Shown piece after piece: positions 45,901 through 54,380 of a stretch of DNA of 64,000 bases. The DNA is from Strongylocentrotus purpuratus. Lineage: Eukaryota; Echinodermata; Echinoidea; Camarodonta; Strongylocentrotidae. Numbering within the stretch: the first letter of the stretch is position 1; each line of letters begins with the position of its first letter. Under the pieces are notes generated by a model. It ran no database searches, was not told the DNA's origin, and saw only the letters and a list, made by a program, of their open reading frames with translations. A program made the position numbers and the translations under genes. The DNA lies in NCBI RefSeq assembly GCF_000002235.5, contig NW_022145597.1:413501-477500 (forward strand), read 5' to 3'.

Positions 45901-46611
45901 AAATTAAAAAGAAACTCTAAGTGAGATAAAAAATAGAAAAAAATAACTACACACAGTTGAGGAGGGCAATAGAATTGTGTGTGTTTTAACTTTGTGTGCA
46001 GTGTTTCCACATCTCATATAGATTAACAATGTTCATGTGTATGTTAGCGTCCTACATGGACGATAGATAATTTTTGTCTCTATATCTCTATACACAAACA
46101 TTATAGTGCCACTTGTCAACAAAAATGGTACTCATCTAGACATCCAAAATTCTATATCCAGCAAGTGCCAAAATCAAATTCATTATCCGTCACTTTCTGA
46201 TGAGTTCAATAAAAATAATAGTTGTCTCATGTCGGTTGATGAAAAATCGTTAAAATAATTCAACCGATAGAAAGAGAAAATAATATTTAAGAAAATTCTG
46301 ATCGCAGCCTACGTCATGGTTGAATCATTATTGTTTCGACAGACTGATGCATGCCGGGAATGAATCTAAACAGTCTAGCCCATGCAGTGGGATATTAGAA
46401 TCTTTGTGTGACTTTTATTTTGATTCGGGGGCAGTCTGATGATATTGGAAGTCCAATGGCTTCTATTGGTAAATCAATAATGATAAATCATTTGTGATAA
46501 TTATCTTACGATCTTAGCTATAAAAGATTTGCTAAGCATGATGTGAACGAAATATTCCTAAAAATTCAAAAACAATCATTAATAGAAGAGCGCGTGACAG
46601 CTTTGTTTATT

Positions 46612-46642
<31 letters not shown>

Positions 46643-47307
46643 TTCCCCTCCCCCTCAGCTCCTTTACCCTATACAGCATAGTCAGATGTTCATAATGTAC
46701 TGTACATAGCATGTACAAGTACAAATGTATATGCCTACTTTTCACCATCGCATTATCGAATCCATTATTGTCGATAAAATGAACGCTTGTAATAGCCCCT
46801 GACTCCATCACTTCGAAATTATTTATGCATCATTAATCTTTATCGCATTGATAGTCTCACTTGTTTAGAGTGCTTATTTGTCATTTCGAAATCATCCAAT
46901 AATAAGAGAAAATGGACGTAATGGAGAAGTAGTGGAGAAGACAAGAGGCAAAATGATATAATGATGTTTAGCTCTTTGGGGTTTTTAAACGGTTTATGAT
47001 AATTATTGTGATATAAAATCTATGTTCGCTTTGTACAATCATAACCAATAATTCATAAACAATATTTTCTTTTAATTCAAGTATAAATAATCATTGAATG
47101 AAACACGAACAAAATAAGAAAAATTCTTTAAATTGTAGTAAATTTTCCTTTCATGTCGCAAGACAGTGAATACATGAACAGTGTAATCGCACTCTGTTTT
47201 ACTCATAAACAAAGTCAAAATGCATGACTTTGTAAAAGTCAGAATTTAATGACTGTCCATACCTTGGTTTCACGAGCTATGCATGTACTCACGCCTGAAT
47301 ACGGCAT

Positions 47308-47345
<38 letters not shown>

Positions 47346-50168
47346 CCCCTCTCTAACTCTCTCTCTCTCTCTCTCTCTCTACCTGTCCCTGTCGCTCTCT
47401 CTCTCCTCTCCTTCCCCCTTCGTCTCTCCTTTTCTCTTTCTTCCTCTCATTCTCCCTCTAAACATTGTCTATCTCTTACGTATTAACAAATCGTATCAAA
47501 CTAAAACTACGAGAAAAATAATAAAAAGAGGGGAGATTCAGTCGTACCGTTGTTTTGGTCATCGATGCGTTGCAATATGGTAAGTGCCTAGACAAGTTTA
47601 AAACCTAACATTCACACGTTCAGTTTACCATAGAAACGAGACACGTTGATTTTCACACGAGATTCCCGGCGCTGCATGCTCACAACGTATCCATAATTGA
47701 TTACTTTAAAACCGTTATACAATCATGATTGCATTTTGTATAAATCATATATTGTATTCTGTCTCTGATATTGCAATATTTTTCATCATAAAACATGGCA
47801 CCTTGTGCTTGGTCGTGTACTGTACTTGTTTCTATGCAGGCGCCTATACACTGCAATCAGGTTTTTGTTTTAATAATCTTCATGTATTACTGTAGGGCAT
47901 ATTCACTTTTCTTCTGTATTTTGTAGGTCTACATGATAATTATTTCCTCAACAATTTTCCCAATACAATTCGGAATTATAATAAAAGTACACGTAGTATC
48001 AATAACTGAGGCAAATACAGCAAATACGGTAGTGTGCTTAAGCGTTTGTTGCCGAATAGTTAAGTCCAAACTGTAATCAATTCTTGACGCATTGGTGGGA
48101 ATATTCTGACGGGTATTTTCCTTTAAAAGTAAGGTTATTTCAGATGAATGTTTCAAAAGCAATCATTCTAGAAAGACGCAATCAAGCGAGAATATCCGCC
48201 CTTCGGGAAGGCCCTTGGAAGGAAAAAAATATATGTACATTGCATGGGGTTTGCTCTATCGCGAAACAACCCCTATTTCCCCACCCCTATTGATAGTCAC
48301 GTCCTTATACGCCACAGTTCACCCCCATGTTCCCCCTTTTACCTTTATACCCCCACCACGCACCCCATGTTCCCCCTTTACCCCCCCCCCCCCCCTTTAC
48401 CCCCACCACCCCGCACCCCCTGCCCTAATCTCCACTCACTGTGTGCTTGGGGATATCATTAATACTCCGCCATTCTAGAGCTACCCTATTGTCGATCTCT
48501 GCACAACACGGTCCACACAACCATGACAACTATATAGCCGCCACATTGCCCGCTCGTATAATTATACCGATTGTTACGTCACAATACTGAACCATCTTTC
48601 TCCTGCTACACGAAGCAAGGTGAAATAAGGGTGTCCATATTCCCTTTCTTTTGATCGAGATCGGTCTTGCCGAAAATCGCATTCAGCGCCTTCGATCTGT
48701 AACAACTGCGATGAATAGAATGTGGGCAGCTACCGAAGATGAAGAATAAAAGAAAGAAAATCGAAGGTTGATCGCTCCGTGCGAAGGGTCTTCTTCGCCT
48801 TTTGTCCATGATAAATCCCTTTTGAGCAGCAACGTACATGTATATAAACGTTAAAGCGAATCGCTGCATGTGCACGGCACCTACGACTCCAAATATCCAA
48901 TAATATTCTTCTAATGACTACATGTACAGTATGTGGTGTTAAGGTGCCGTAATGGCATCTCGATGTTATACATAAGGAGAAATGCCTTATTGTATCTTTG
49001 TGTGCATGTAGGTGGAGACGTTATCGATCATTAAAATCCCAAGGATTGTCTCGTCAGACATGATGGTCAGACAGGGCTCGTCTCTCATCTTCTCGTAGTA
49101 GAATTACCCCGATCAGAACATATATCATTCTCATGCTAAAACGATGCTCAAGTATTCTCACATTAGCATGTATGTATAATGTATACACAACTTACATCAT
49201 CATACTCATCTCAGCATCTCAGCATGGCAGCATGGCGGCGCAACATGTCAGATGACACTATCGCGAATTCTCCGTTTTACCTTTACTCATAATATTTTCT
49301 ACATGTACAGTAAATACGTTTCATAAAACATATCTCATTTACCTTGCTTTATGCCTCGCTTATCGTCATTCTATTCGAAATAATTTGATGCTCTACACTG
49401 CAAAGAGTTTTAGACGACAGCCGCAGTTTTATCTTAGAAATTCAATGATTCTATTAAGTTATCAGCTACAGGAAATTGTCTCTCAATGCTGTCTTACATA
49501 CTCGAGGAACATCGCTTTCTTTTGATCTCCTCTCTCTTTCTTTCTTTTTCTTTAAATACAGATGACGCTACCTCTGACAGTCGTCCGAGTGGTTTTTAAT
49601 CGACTTTCAATTCTTACGACGTACATGTACTTTTTTTAAACAATAACACATTTATATTGGTCAGTAATTGATAGCAATTAAGAGTAACGAACGCGTCGGT
49701 ATAATTTAGAAAATCCTTCGTAATACACGAACTAGAAATAGGTAAGTGTGAGGATTGATGTCCATGAGAGTAATCTTTAACTTGATTACATCTTACAAGA
49801 AGGCCATCTTCCTGAGAATCTCTTATATGGTTTCAATAATTTCGTCGGATGGAAACGTCTAAAAATGGGTCGTTTTACATTTATTTCCTAGTGTATATTC
49901 TTCTTCTTCAAAGGACTGAAAAGCCTCACCTGATTGGTATTTGTCTTGCATATCAGATGCTCTGTTTGATGTGATGTATAGTATGGAAGAGATGAGAAAA
50001 AATGCGACTACGATGGAGGTTCTTGATAGCCACTGTTTGTTGAGTGTACCGATCTTGCTCTTGTCCCGTCCCCCGAGTCCAACCCGGTGGCGCCATGGTG
50101 GTTTCCTGAGGCGGCCAGTTCGTCTCACAGGCTCGGATTGGACTGCTATTTCATGTGATTGCATTGTT
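30789..50168 (-). CDS. Potassium-dependent Na+/Ca2+ exchanger (SLC24/NCKX family), 11 coding exons, 809 aa
   Basis: Whole locus. Eleven GT/AG-bounded exons (50164-49930, 42212-42069, 40362-40121, 39049-38853, 38278-38098, 37632-37534, 36800-36237, 34039-33807, 33059-32906, 31699-31529, 30998-30789) join in one frame of 810 codons including TAA. Seen: N-terminal membrane segment (51-64); alpha-1 repeat with [20 protein letters not shown], Glu167 in the catalytic position; two helices in exon 4; a hydrophilic loop of about 340 residues; alpha-2 repeat with VAVGTSVPD (Asp684) and [18 protein letters not shown]-terminal helices. Known: these exchangers extrude Ca2+ and K+ against Na+ influx, and the Asp in GSNxFD supports K+ dependence. 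Asp711 is present here, so K+ dependence is predicted. The orthologue within SLC24 was not decided. A 5' noncoding exon is implied by the acceptor at 50169. Confidence 0.94.
31529..31699 (-). CDS. SLC24 exon 10: second half of alpha-2
   Basis: Starts with Asp684: [40 protein letters not shown], then [17 protein letters not shown]. Acceptor CTCTCAACCAG, donor ACCAG|GTAAGA, phase 0 both sides. It carries the GDMAVSN and GSNVFD signatures. GC-rich at third codon positions compared with flanking introns. Confidence 0.96.
32195..32346. mobile_element. Foldback MITE with 23-bp ends (SLC24 intron)
   Basis: The left end AGGGCCCGGTTTCATAAAAC and the reverse complement of the right end AGGGCAGAGTTTCATAAAAC match with three differences. 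The interior includes TTATAACAATTGTTATAA, a perfect palindrome. The end sequence resembles the element at 17651-17810. Confidence 0.8.
32653..32842. mobile_element. Foldback MITE, TTTCGAAAGT family (SLC24 intron)
   Basis: The left arm GATCGCATTGACTTTCGAAA pairs imperfectly with a right arm GATTTCTTAAAAAGACTTTA then CAATTGTG. The left part also matches 15013-15085 in reverse complement (CATTTCAATAGGTGACGC). Confidence 0.55.
32906..33059 (-). CDS. SLC24 exon 9: first half of alpha-2
   Basis: [20 protein letters not shown], then [20 protein letters not shown], then [11 protein letters not shown]. Phase 2 in, 0 out. Too fragmented to appear as one long open frame; supported by exact frame continuity and family match. 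Confidence 0.93.
33807..34039 (-). CDS. SLC24 exon 8: acidic loop end and helix before alpha-2
   Basis: [20 protein letters not shown], then [20 protein letters not shown], then the helix [16 protein letters not shown] and [11 protein letters not shown]. The acidic run and IPNC step match the corresponding SLC24 region. Phase 0 in, 2 out. Confidence 0.93.
34275..34413 (+). repeat. Dispersed repeat copy (5' half of 12865-13262)
   Basis: ACCAGTTTTGGAAACGCCCC, GGAAGCTCTTATTACCAAT, CGTGATGATACAAATTTGCC and AACCGCCTACTAATTGAT recur in the same order as at 12865. It lies in the intron between SLC24 exons 7 and 8. Confidence 0.85.
35466..36115. repeat. Heptamer satellite (ACAACCT)n, about 90 units
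   Basis: About 650 bp of ACAACCT units (TTGTAGG on the transcribed SLC24 strand) with variants ACAACCC, ACAACAT, ACAGCCT and AAAACCT. It sits in the intron between exons 7 and 8, about 120 bp below the exon 7 donor. Its Thr/Tyr/Asn/Leu frames are artefacts of a 7-bp period. Confidence 0.97.
36237..36800 (-). CDS. SLC24 exon 7: long low-complexity loop with Asn and His runs
   Basis: Residues 367-554. Ser/Arg-rich start ([20 protein letters not shown]), then Asn-rich [19 protein letters not shown], a Gly/Asp region, a Ser/Asp cluster with [12 protein letters not shown], and a His-rich end ([20 protein letters not shown]). Phase 0 both sides; donor CTCAG|GTAAGT. The acceptor GTTGTAAACAG has a weak pyrimidine tract, but it is the only AG in the open interval. 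The His/Asp run could bind divalent metal; that is inference. Confidence 0.88.
37534..37632 (-). CDS. SLC24 exon 6: 99-nt, phase 0/0 cassette-like exon
   Basis: Acceptor TTTTCATCCAG, donor ACTTT|GTAAGT. Encodes [20 protein letters not shown] and [13 protein letters not shown] with no stop. Predicted from splice sites and frame alone: it is 33 codons, phase 0 on both sides, so inclusion or skipping leaves the rest of the protein unchanged (809 or 776 aa). NRKISVLS offers a basophilic kinase-like site. Confidence 0.7.
37800..37890. repeat. Degenerate telomere-like CCTAAC-rich stretch (SLC24 intron)
   Basis: AACCCTGAACC, ACCTAAACCCAAACC, TAACCTAAC and CCCTAACCC words over about 90 bp resemble decayed TTAGGG-type repeats. 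Similar GGGTTAGG-rich stretches lie at about 14280-14400 and 55160-55260. Confidence 0.5.
38098..38278 (-). CDS. SLC24 exon 5: start of cytoplasmic loop
   Basis: [20 protein letters not shown], then a Gly/Asn/Gln-rich acidic segment ending [12 protein letters not shown]. Phase 2 in, 0 out; acceptor TTTTGTTGTTGCAG. The CxxxC start adds Cys residues next to the membrane. Confidence 0.88.
38853..39049 (-). CDS. SLC24 exon 4: helices after alpha-1
   Basis: Reads [20 protein letters not shown], then [20 protein letters not shown] and [22 protein letters not shown] and the WWES motif are typical of the family at this position. Donor ACATG|GTGAGA, phase 2. Confidence 0.95.
39091..39355 (+). repeat. 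MITE end fused to SINE tail (SLC24 intron, near exon 4)
   Basis: 39091-39150 (TGGGCCGGACCTGTTGCATA then AAACCATTAATGG) looks like an MITE end. 39200-39355 (TGGCTGGAATGCTCCCC, GTGTGTGCGGGCAAGC, GGGGTAATGATAT, AGCGCTATATAAA, ATT repeats) matches the SINE at 59185-59470. It starts about 40 bp from the exon 4 acceptor region. Confidence 0.7.
39935..39970. repeat. TTTCGAAAGT family fragment (SLC24 intron)
   Basis: CTTAGGTTGATCTTTCGAAA then GTCTATATGTGATC parallels the right arm at 24.39-24.42 kb (CTTAGGTCGATTTTTCGAAA). The other arm is not clear. Confidence 0.4.
40121..40362 (-). CDS. SLC24 exon 3: alpha-1 repeat
   Basis: Residues 127-207: [20 protein letters not shown], then [20 protein letters not shown], then [15 protein letters not shown]. 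Matches the family alpha-1 signature including the GSSAPE Glu. Phase 1 in, phase 0 out (GGTCAG|GTGAGT). Confidence 0.96.
42069..42212 (-). CDS. SLC24 exon 2: extracellular segment and first exchanger helix
   Basis: Reads [20 protein letters not shown] then [20 protein letters not shown] and IFVIILFI. The short linker has one NES sequon. Acceptor CTTGTTTGCAG, donor TCATCG|GTAAGT, phase 1 in and out. The extracellular part is short for this family. Confidence 0.9.
43452..44525 (+). CDS. LINE reverse transcriptase, N-terminal and catalytic part
   Basis: 357 codons. Seen: [15 protein letters not shown] (RT block 1), [15 protein letters not shown] (block 2), [15 protein letters not shown] (block A with the catalytic Asp), [20 protein letters not shown] (block B) and [10 protein letters not shown] (block C, YADD). 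The catalytic residues are intact. The frame ends at a stop right where the sequence continues in the frame of the next entry, consistent with a one-base indel near 44510-44525 or a sequencing error. Confidence 0.93.
   Translation: MWFDYFKNLMNKNPKLSKEQKEIKNFTDDAILQKNFSSLDFRITPNEVLGCIEKLKRNKAPGNDSILNEMLKASRFVLTPILAKIFNLILISGCFPENWSVSLLKPLYKSGSVCDPSNYRGICLSSCLGKLFCSVLNRRLVQFLEDNELYKPNQIAFRAGYRTSDHMFVLKTIIDKYVRGRAKNDKKGLYICFIDLRKAFDNVWRDGLWYKMLKQGIGGNFLRVLHDMYLKCKVSIKLDEGVTSCFNTNTGVKQGCVISPTLFNMFLNDVVDIFDTSVSEPVTLHDKDLNCIMYADDLAIISRSPQGMQYCLDKFTQYCNSWMLNVNVTKTKIMICNKSGRLNDKSDFEINGKNLPR
44531..45631 (+). CDS. LINE reverse transcriptase thumb and C-terminal Cys/His domain
   Basis: 366 codons. Starts [15 protein letters not shown] (the usual KYLG thumb motif), then [13 protein letters not shown], and ends with [15 protein letters not shown] and [20 protein letters not shown], a C-x2-C-x8-H-x4-C knuckle seen at the C-terminus of many marine LINEs. 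Continuous with the preceding frame apart from one frameshift. Confidence 0.92.
   Translation: MKYLGIVFSNNGSFKMATRDLADKARRALFKLYKSFGNYTPSIKTLLHLFDATVQPILLYGSEIWGASAIDMKKILQIETGKTGLYYKNDFEKVHIQCCKNILGVNRKCSNLAVSAEIGRHPQLIQIAINMLKYWIRIRSLDENGLVYKSFEENKKLVNNEQSCWLMSIRDIFSSLNICNNGNETVLDPENIQISHKDFVELCKLCLERRFDEQLKLDLFDDRDTRKGNKLRTLRQFKNSIKQEKYLSHIPNINLRKNITKLRLSAHNLPIETGRYKRPEKTPPNLRFCEDCNMNLVGDEFHIIMKCDKYKDLRVDFIETISNLEENFCNLDSQEKFIFIMRLDNEVVIDSFSLFTKNIIAMRGNF
46613..46642. repeat. Poly-C tract of about 30 bases
   Basis: Longest uninterrupted C run in the window, followed by CCTTCCCCTCCCCCTC. Located in SLC24 intron 1, where the transcript would carry a G run. Confidence 0.95.
47311..47400. repeat. 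(CT)n microsatellite
   Basis: Two CT runs separated by GTCTCCCCCTCTCTAA; pyrimidine-rich up to about 47460. Confidence 0.95.
49930..50168 (-). CDS. SLC24 exon 1 (first coding): basic N-terminus and membrane/signal segment
   Basis: A TTTTTCCATTTCAG acceptor precedes AACA-ATG; the start at 50164 ([13 protein letters not shown]) is preferred because the upstream in-frame Met lies in intron. Basic residues 13-49 are followed by [18 protein letters not shown], which may act as signal peptide or first helix. Donor ATCAG|GTGAGG, phase 1. The intron that follows is 7.7 kb and holds the LINE. Confidence 0.85.
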
Positions 50169-50289
50169 CTGAAATGGAAAAACAACAGAATAATTCATCT
50201 TTGATTAGAATGATCAAAAACAAATCCGAAACGTTAAATCATCTTCACCTATAGAGAAATGGCCGAAAGTTGTAGGGCAACGCCCTCAT

Positions 50290-50760
50290 TCCGTATGCAA
50301 GATGATATTGATGATGATGATGGTGGTGATGTTGGTGATGATGATGGTGATGGTGATGGTGGTGATGTTGGTGGTGGTGATGGTGATGGTGGTGGTGGCG
50401 GTGATGGTGGTGGTGATGGTGATGGTGATGGTGGTGGTGATGGTGGTGATGTTGGTGGTGGTGATGGTGGTGGTGATGGTGATGGTGGTGGCGATGGTGG
50501 TGGCGATGATGGTACTGACGGTGATGGTACTGACGGTGATGGTGGTGGTGACGATGATGGTACTGACGGTGATGGTGGTGGTGACGATGGTGATGGTGAT
50601 AATGATGGTGGTGACGGTGGTGATGGTGATGATGATGGTGGTGACGGTGGTGATGGTGATGATGATGGTGGTGATAGTGGTGGTAAGTTTTATGATGGTG
50701 GTTATGACGAGGAAGATGATGAGGTTCTATGAGAATAATAATGATTAAGATGATGATGAC
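50290..50760. repeat. GGT/GAT triplet satellite next to SLC24 exon 1
   Basis: About 470 bp of GAT and GGT triplets, with larger units such as GATGGTACTGACGGTGATGG. All three frames per strand are open (Gly/Asp, Val/Met, His/Arg) because the repeat is triplet-based. It begins about 120 bp upstream of the first SLC24 coding exon and would lie in its 5' intron. Confidence 0.95.
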
Positions 50761-51638
50761 TTGATGATGATGAACAAAGCAAGTACAACACGTTCTCAAG
50801 ACGCTACAAACATTATAAGGGTACCTAAGTTCTTATAGAACATTTATTTAAGTCCAAGAACGTTTTTTTTTTCTTTATGAGATGATATGACGATCAGGAT
50901 GATAATGAGAAGTAGGAGGATATCACATAGTGATATTCGTGCATGTAGTGGTGGTGATGATGGTGCTGATGATGGTTATGATGGCGACGATGACGACGAC
51001 GACATTTGTGATGAGGAGGAGGAGGAGTCTATAGCGGTAATGATGATAAGTTTGGCGACATCCATGATTTGCCTTTATTATGTACATGTACATGTGAACA
51101 TGTACAAGTCATGCCACCTTTTCATTCAAGGAAATATTTCTCGACGCTGCTACAATCCCTACATTAAGCTTATTGTTGAAAGTATTTCATTGTTTTAAAG
51201 CGCTGTCAAATTCTTTGTCATAATGAAAATAAGAAAAATGCATCATGAAACACTCGTAACAGAATTTTCACAAACGGTTACATTTCGATGTTTCTGTAGA
51301 GTGCTTACTCTGAAAAATTGTAGATGTCATGAGCACTATTATTATTATTATCATTATTGTTGTTATTATTGTTATCATTTTATTGTTGTTGGTGTCGTCG
51401 CTGCTATTATAAAAATGGCAAATTTATCATTAACCATTAAGCTCAGAGAACTGTGCTATTGTAAATTGGTGATGATTCATAATATTGTAATCATCTTTCA
51501 CACCAAACTTATTATGAACGAAGACATAATTTACAAAGAAAGCAAAATACTGAAATGTGCATCGTCGACGTCCTATTAATAACGGAATAAATCCTCCTAG
51601 ACTATAATAATCAGTGTACGCTTTACGTCACTCATAAC

Positions 51639-52118
51639 CAGGGGCGGATCCACGTAGCGAATATTCCGGCCCGCCCCCCCCCCTCGCCCCTAGCCCCCCA
51701 AAACGATAAAAAGATAGGATAATAACGTAAAGTTAACCTTTATAAAACAAAAAACAAAAGCGCCCCCCCCCCCCGCTTATTCGCCGGCCGGCGGTGTCGG
51801 CACTAAATTTTGTATTAAGATTTGGCTACCCACCCACCCCCCCCCCCCCCTTCACGCCGTCTGGATCCTCTGCAGGCGCGGATCCACGGTGGGGGGGGGG
51901 CTGACGGGACAACAAAAAAAAATTAAAAAAAAAAATTCTCACGAATTAGGTGAAAAAACAAAAATAGTGGTCTCACCCCCCCCCCCATTGGACCAAAAAA
52001 AAGTGCCTCCTACCCCCCCCCCCCCCGCTTATTCATCGAAGGCTGAGTCGCAACTAATATTTTTTCACGGATTGCCCCCCCCCCCCCCCCCTCTTCCCGC
52101 CGGCTGGATCCGCCAATG
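51639..52118. mobile_element. hAT-type MITE, head-to-tail dimer with 8-bp target duplication
   Basis: The left end CAGGGGCGGATCCACG and right end (reverse complement CATTGGCGGATCCAGCCGG) are flanked by exact CTCATAAC at 51631-51638 and 52119-52126. Inside, a second unit starts near 51875 (GGCGCGGATCCACGG) right after the first unit's CGTCTGGATCC end, so two units share the outer duplication. Both are poly-C/G rich. No transposase. Confidence 0.85.
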
Positions 52119-52759
52119 CTCATAACACAACATTTTCTGGGAATTTCATTGAAATAAGAGGATTCTTTGAGCAAATTTATTCAAGGAGTTATCGGTAGAT
52201 TTTTTTTTTCTTATTTTATTTCCAACCTTGAGGGAGAATCGTGAACATCTTCAATCCTAGATATACGGAGAAATCATCATTGACCTTGCTCTGCCAAACA
52301 TCTCGGCGTCATTTTACTTTTGTATCTTGACAGATCTAATAATACATCTTTTCAATTATTATTATAATGAACATGCAGGCCTTGTGGTTGGATGGGAGAT
52401 TATAAAATAAGAAGGAAATACAGAATTATTGCTGAATGTAAACACGTTGTGTGTCCGGACAGGTTACTTATCTGGGACAGCTAGGTCATTTTCCAAACGG
52501 AAATAGAGTCTACAGTGTATGTAAGAAGTACTTTGCAAGTAAATATTATTGGGGGTGTGCATGCGTGGGCAATGAGACTTAAAACTGTCACGTATGCGGT
52601 TGGGGATTTAGAAAGGTATATAATAGAAAAACGTAGAATAATACTACATTACGTGTATACTTTGGATTTATTCTTACAACTTTCTAGATATCTTGTGAAT
52701 GATTTATGATAACTTGAATGAAAACGATTCCGATTTCTTGCTTGAAAATGACCTGCCCG

Positions 52760-53690
52760 GACCTACCACTAGGTCTAGTCCAACCACATAAGTTACATTC
52801 AAAATTGAAAAGACACAAAGAGCCATCAAATTAGTCAACTAAATACATGTAGACCTAGACCTCTAGGCTAGATATAGTCTATGTCAAATTGACAACTATT
52901 CCAATAATTCTTAGCGTGACCGTATAAAGGAATCAGAAATTATTTTTCCAAAAAAATATTGACGACCACTTGGCCCTTTCACAAACAAATTTAGTTCGCG
53001 ATTCAAATCTTAGTTCTCCTTCTTGTTTTTTGTTGTTGTTGTTGTTGTTTTGCTATCGTTCAAACTCAGGATAAATTTCACTTTACGCTTCTCGATTTTT
53101 ATCTAATAAAACAAATTAATATTTTTAGAATCTAGGCCTATCTGATTTCGGAAACAAAAAACAACAACAACAACTTTAAAACGCAATGAATTTGATTTGC
53201 GCGCAGACTCGGATGCGGCGTTAGTTACGAAATGAAAAGTAGATCACCTTGTGCCTTTGTAAACTCACATTTTGCTCGGCAACTTAGAAATAAAGATCTT
53301 CATTATCTTTTTGTTACCATAACTGTCCAGTTTAGCAATACAATTGTTCTGCAAAGTCGAGGATTTAGATCTTTATCATATTATTAAGATCGAGATCTCG
53401 ATCCAATGTTGACATTTTGGGGACAATAATATCATGAAAAATGAAGAGAAGAGAATAATGTCACCGCTGTCTTTAGATTTAGGTCTAGAGGTCTAGATAT
53501 TAAAGTAAAACTGAAAGTAAGATCTTATTCTTTGTGCATGACTAAGACCAACAGTATACTAAGAAGAGACGAAAAGGAATTCTCACACATTTTCCTGGTC
53601 TTGGTCGAAATATATGAGGCAGTGCCTCACATCTAGAAAGTCTAGTCTAGAGTAGAGTCTAGATCTATGTCAATATTCACATTAATCTTC
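52760..53690. other. No gene; AGACCTAG/TCTAGA-rich stretch
   Basis: Clusters of GGTCTAG, CCTAGACC, TCTAGAGT and CTAGATC words near 52770-52880 and 53470-53680, plus inverted (GTT)n near 53030-53050 and (AAC)n near 53160-53172. No coding evidence. Confidence 0.4.
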
Positions 53691-54179
53691 CAATCGTGTC
53701 TGCTGAACGAAATTCCTTTCCTCATTTTTTGTTTCTCCCAATGAGACGTGTGCACACAAGTATTTATTAGGGGAAAATCATAAGAAAACAAATGCTGGCC
53801 GAGAATTACTCGTTTCAAGAGTCAAGACGGAGAGAGAGAGAGAGAGGGCATAACAATGACAGCATCATCATTCATCACCGCTTCTAAAACCAGGCACCAG
53901 TCCACACTCCTGGCAAAGCATCACACAAAAATGAATCCTTTTTACAGCTTTCCGAGTATCTGACGATAATTTAGCAAATATAAAACACAAAAACATACAC
54001 ATATAAAACTCCGTTACCTTATTGCGTGTTCATTTCCCTTCATAAAGATAGCTTAATTTCCTTTAAATGATAAATAATGTCCAGTTATTTTCCGGGCTTG
54101 TGTATTTTGCGAGTTTCTTGTCTTTGGCGACTCGCATTTAGTGATGTGCACCTTTTTGTGGCGGTTGCATGTACGCTAT

Positions 54180-54380
54180 GGTAAACCTGTGCGCAAGCGC
54201 GCGAGCTGCAGCTCATCCATTGACCACTGTATTGTAGTAGCGCGCGCTGGAATGACCAATAGTTGCTAGGAGCAACCGGCGCACAAAATGCACCAGAGGA
54301 TAACAGGACTCCATTTAATCAATTTCTTCAAGAAGTTACGTCACAAAGGAAACTCCCCCGAGAAAAAGGTAAATACAATG
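54180..54380. promoter_or_regulatory. Candidate CpG-containing promoter with X-box, CCAAT and CRE-like sites
   Basis: A locally GC-rich block containing GCGCGCGAGC-type words, CCAAT at 54256-54260, the near-perfect RFX X-box GTTGCTAGGAGCAAC at 54262-54276, and TTACGTCA (CRE-like) at 54336-54343. On the minus strand a splice donor (CAATAAG|GTAACG) follows near 54017, which could end the missing 5' exon of SLC24. On the + strand AAAAAG|GTAAAT lies near 54370. Transcription here is inference. Confidence 0.35.

Larger units (their letters stand above)
45869..49929. other. Rest of SLC24 intron 1; no gene recognised
   Basis: AT-rich intron with a CT microsatellite at 47311-47400, C-rich patches at 48340-48420, and short frames without domains. 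Nothing suggests a nested gene besides the LINE. Confidence 0.5.

Noticed and set aside
50245-50799. His-rich, Gly/Asp-rich and Val/Met-rich long frames
   Set aside because: Products of the GGT/GAT triplet satellite; all frames are open at once.
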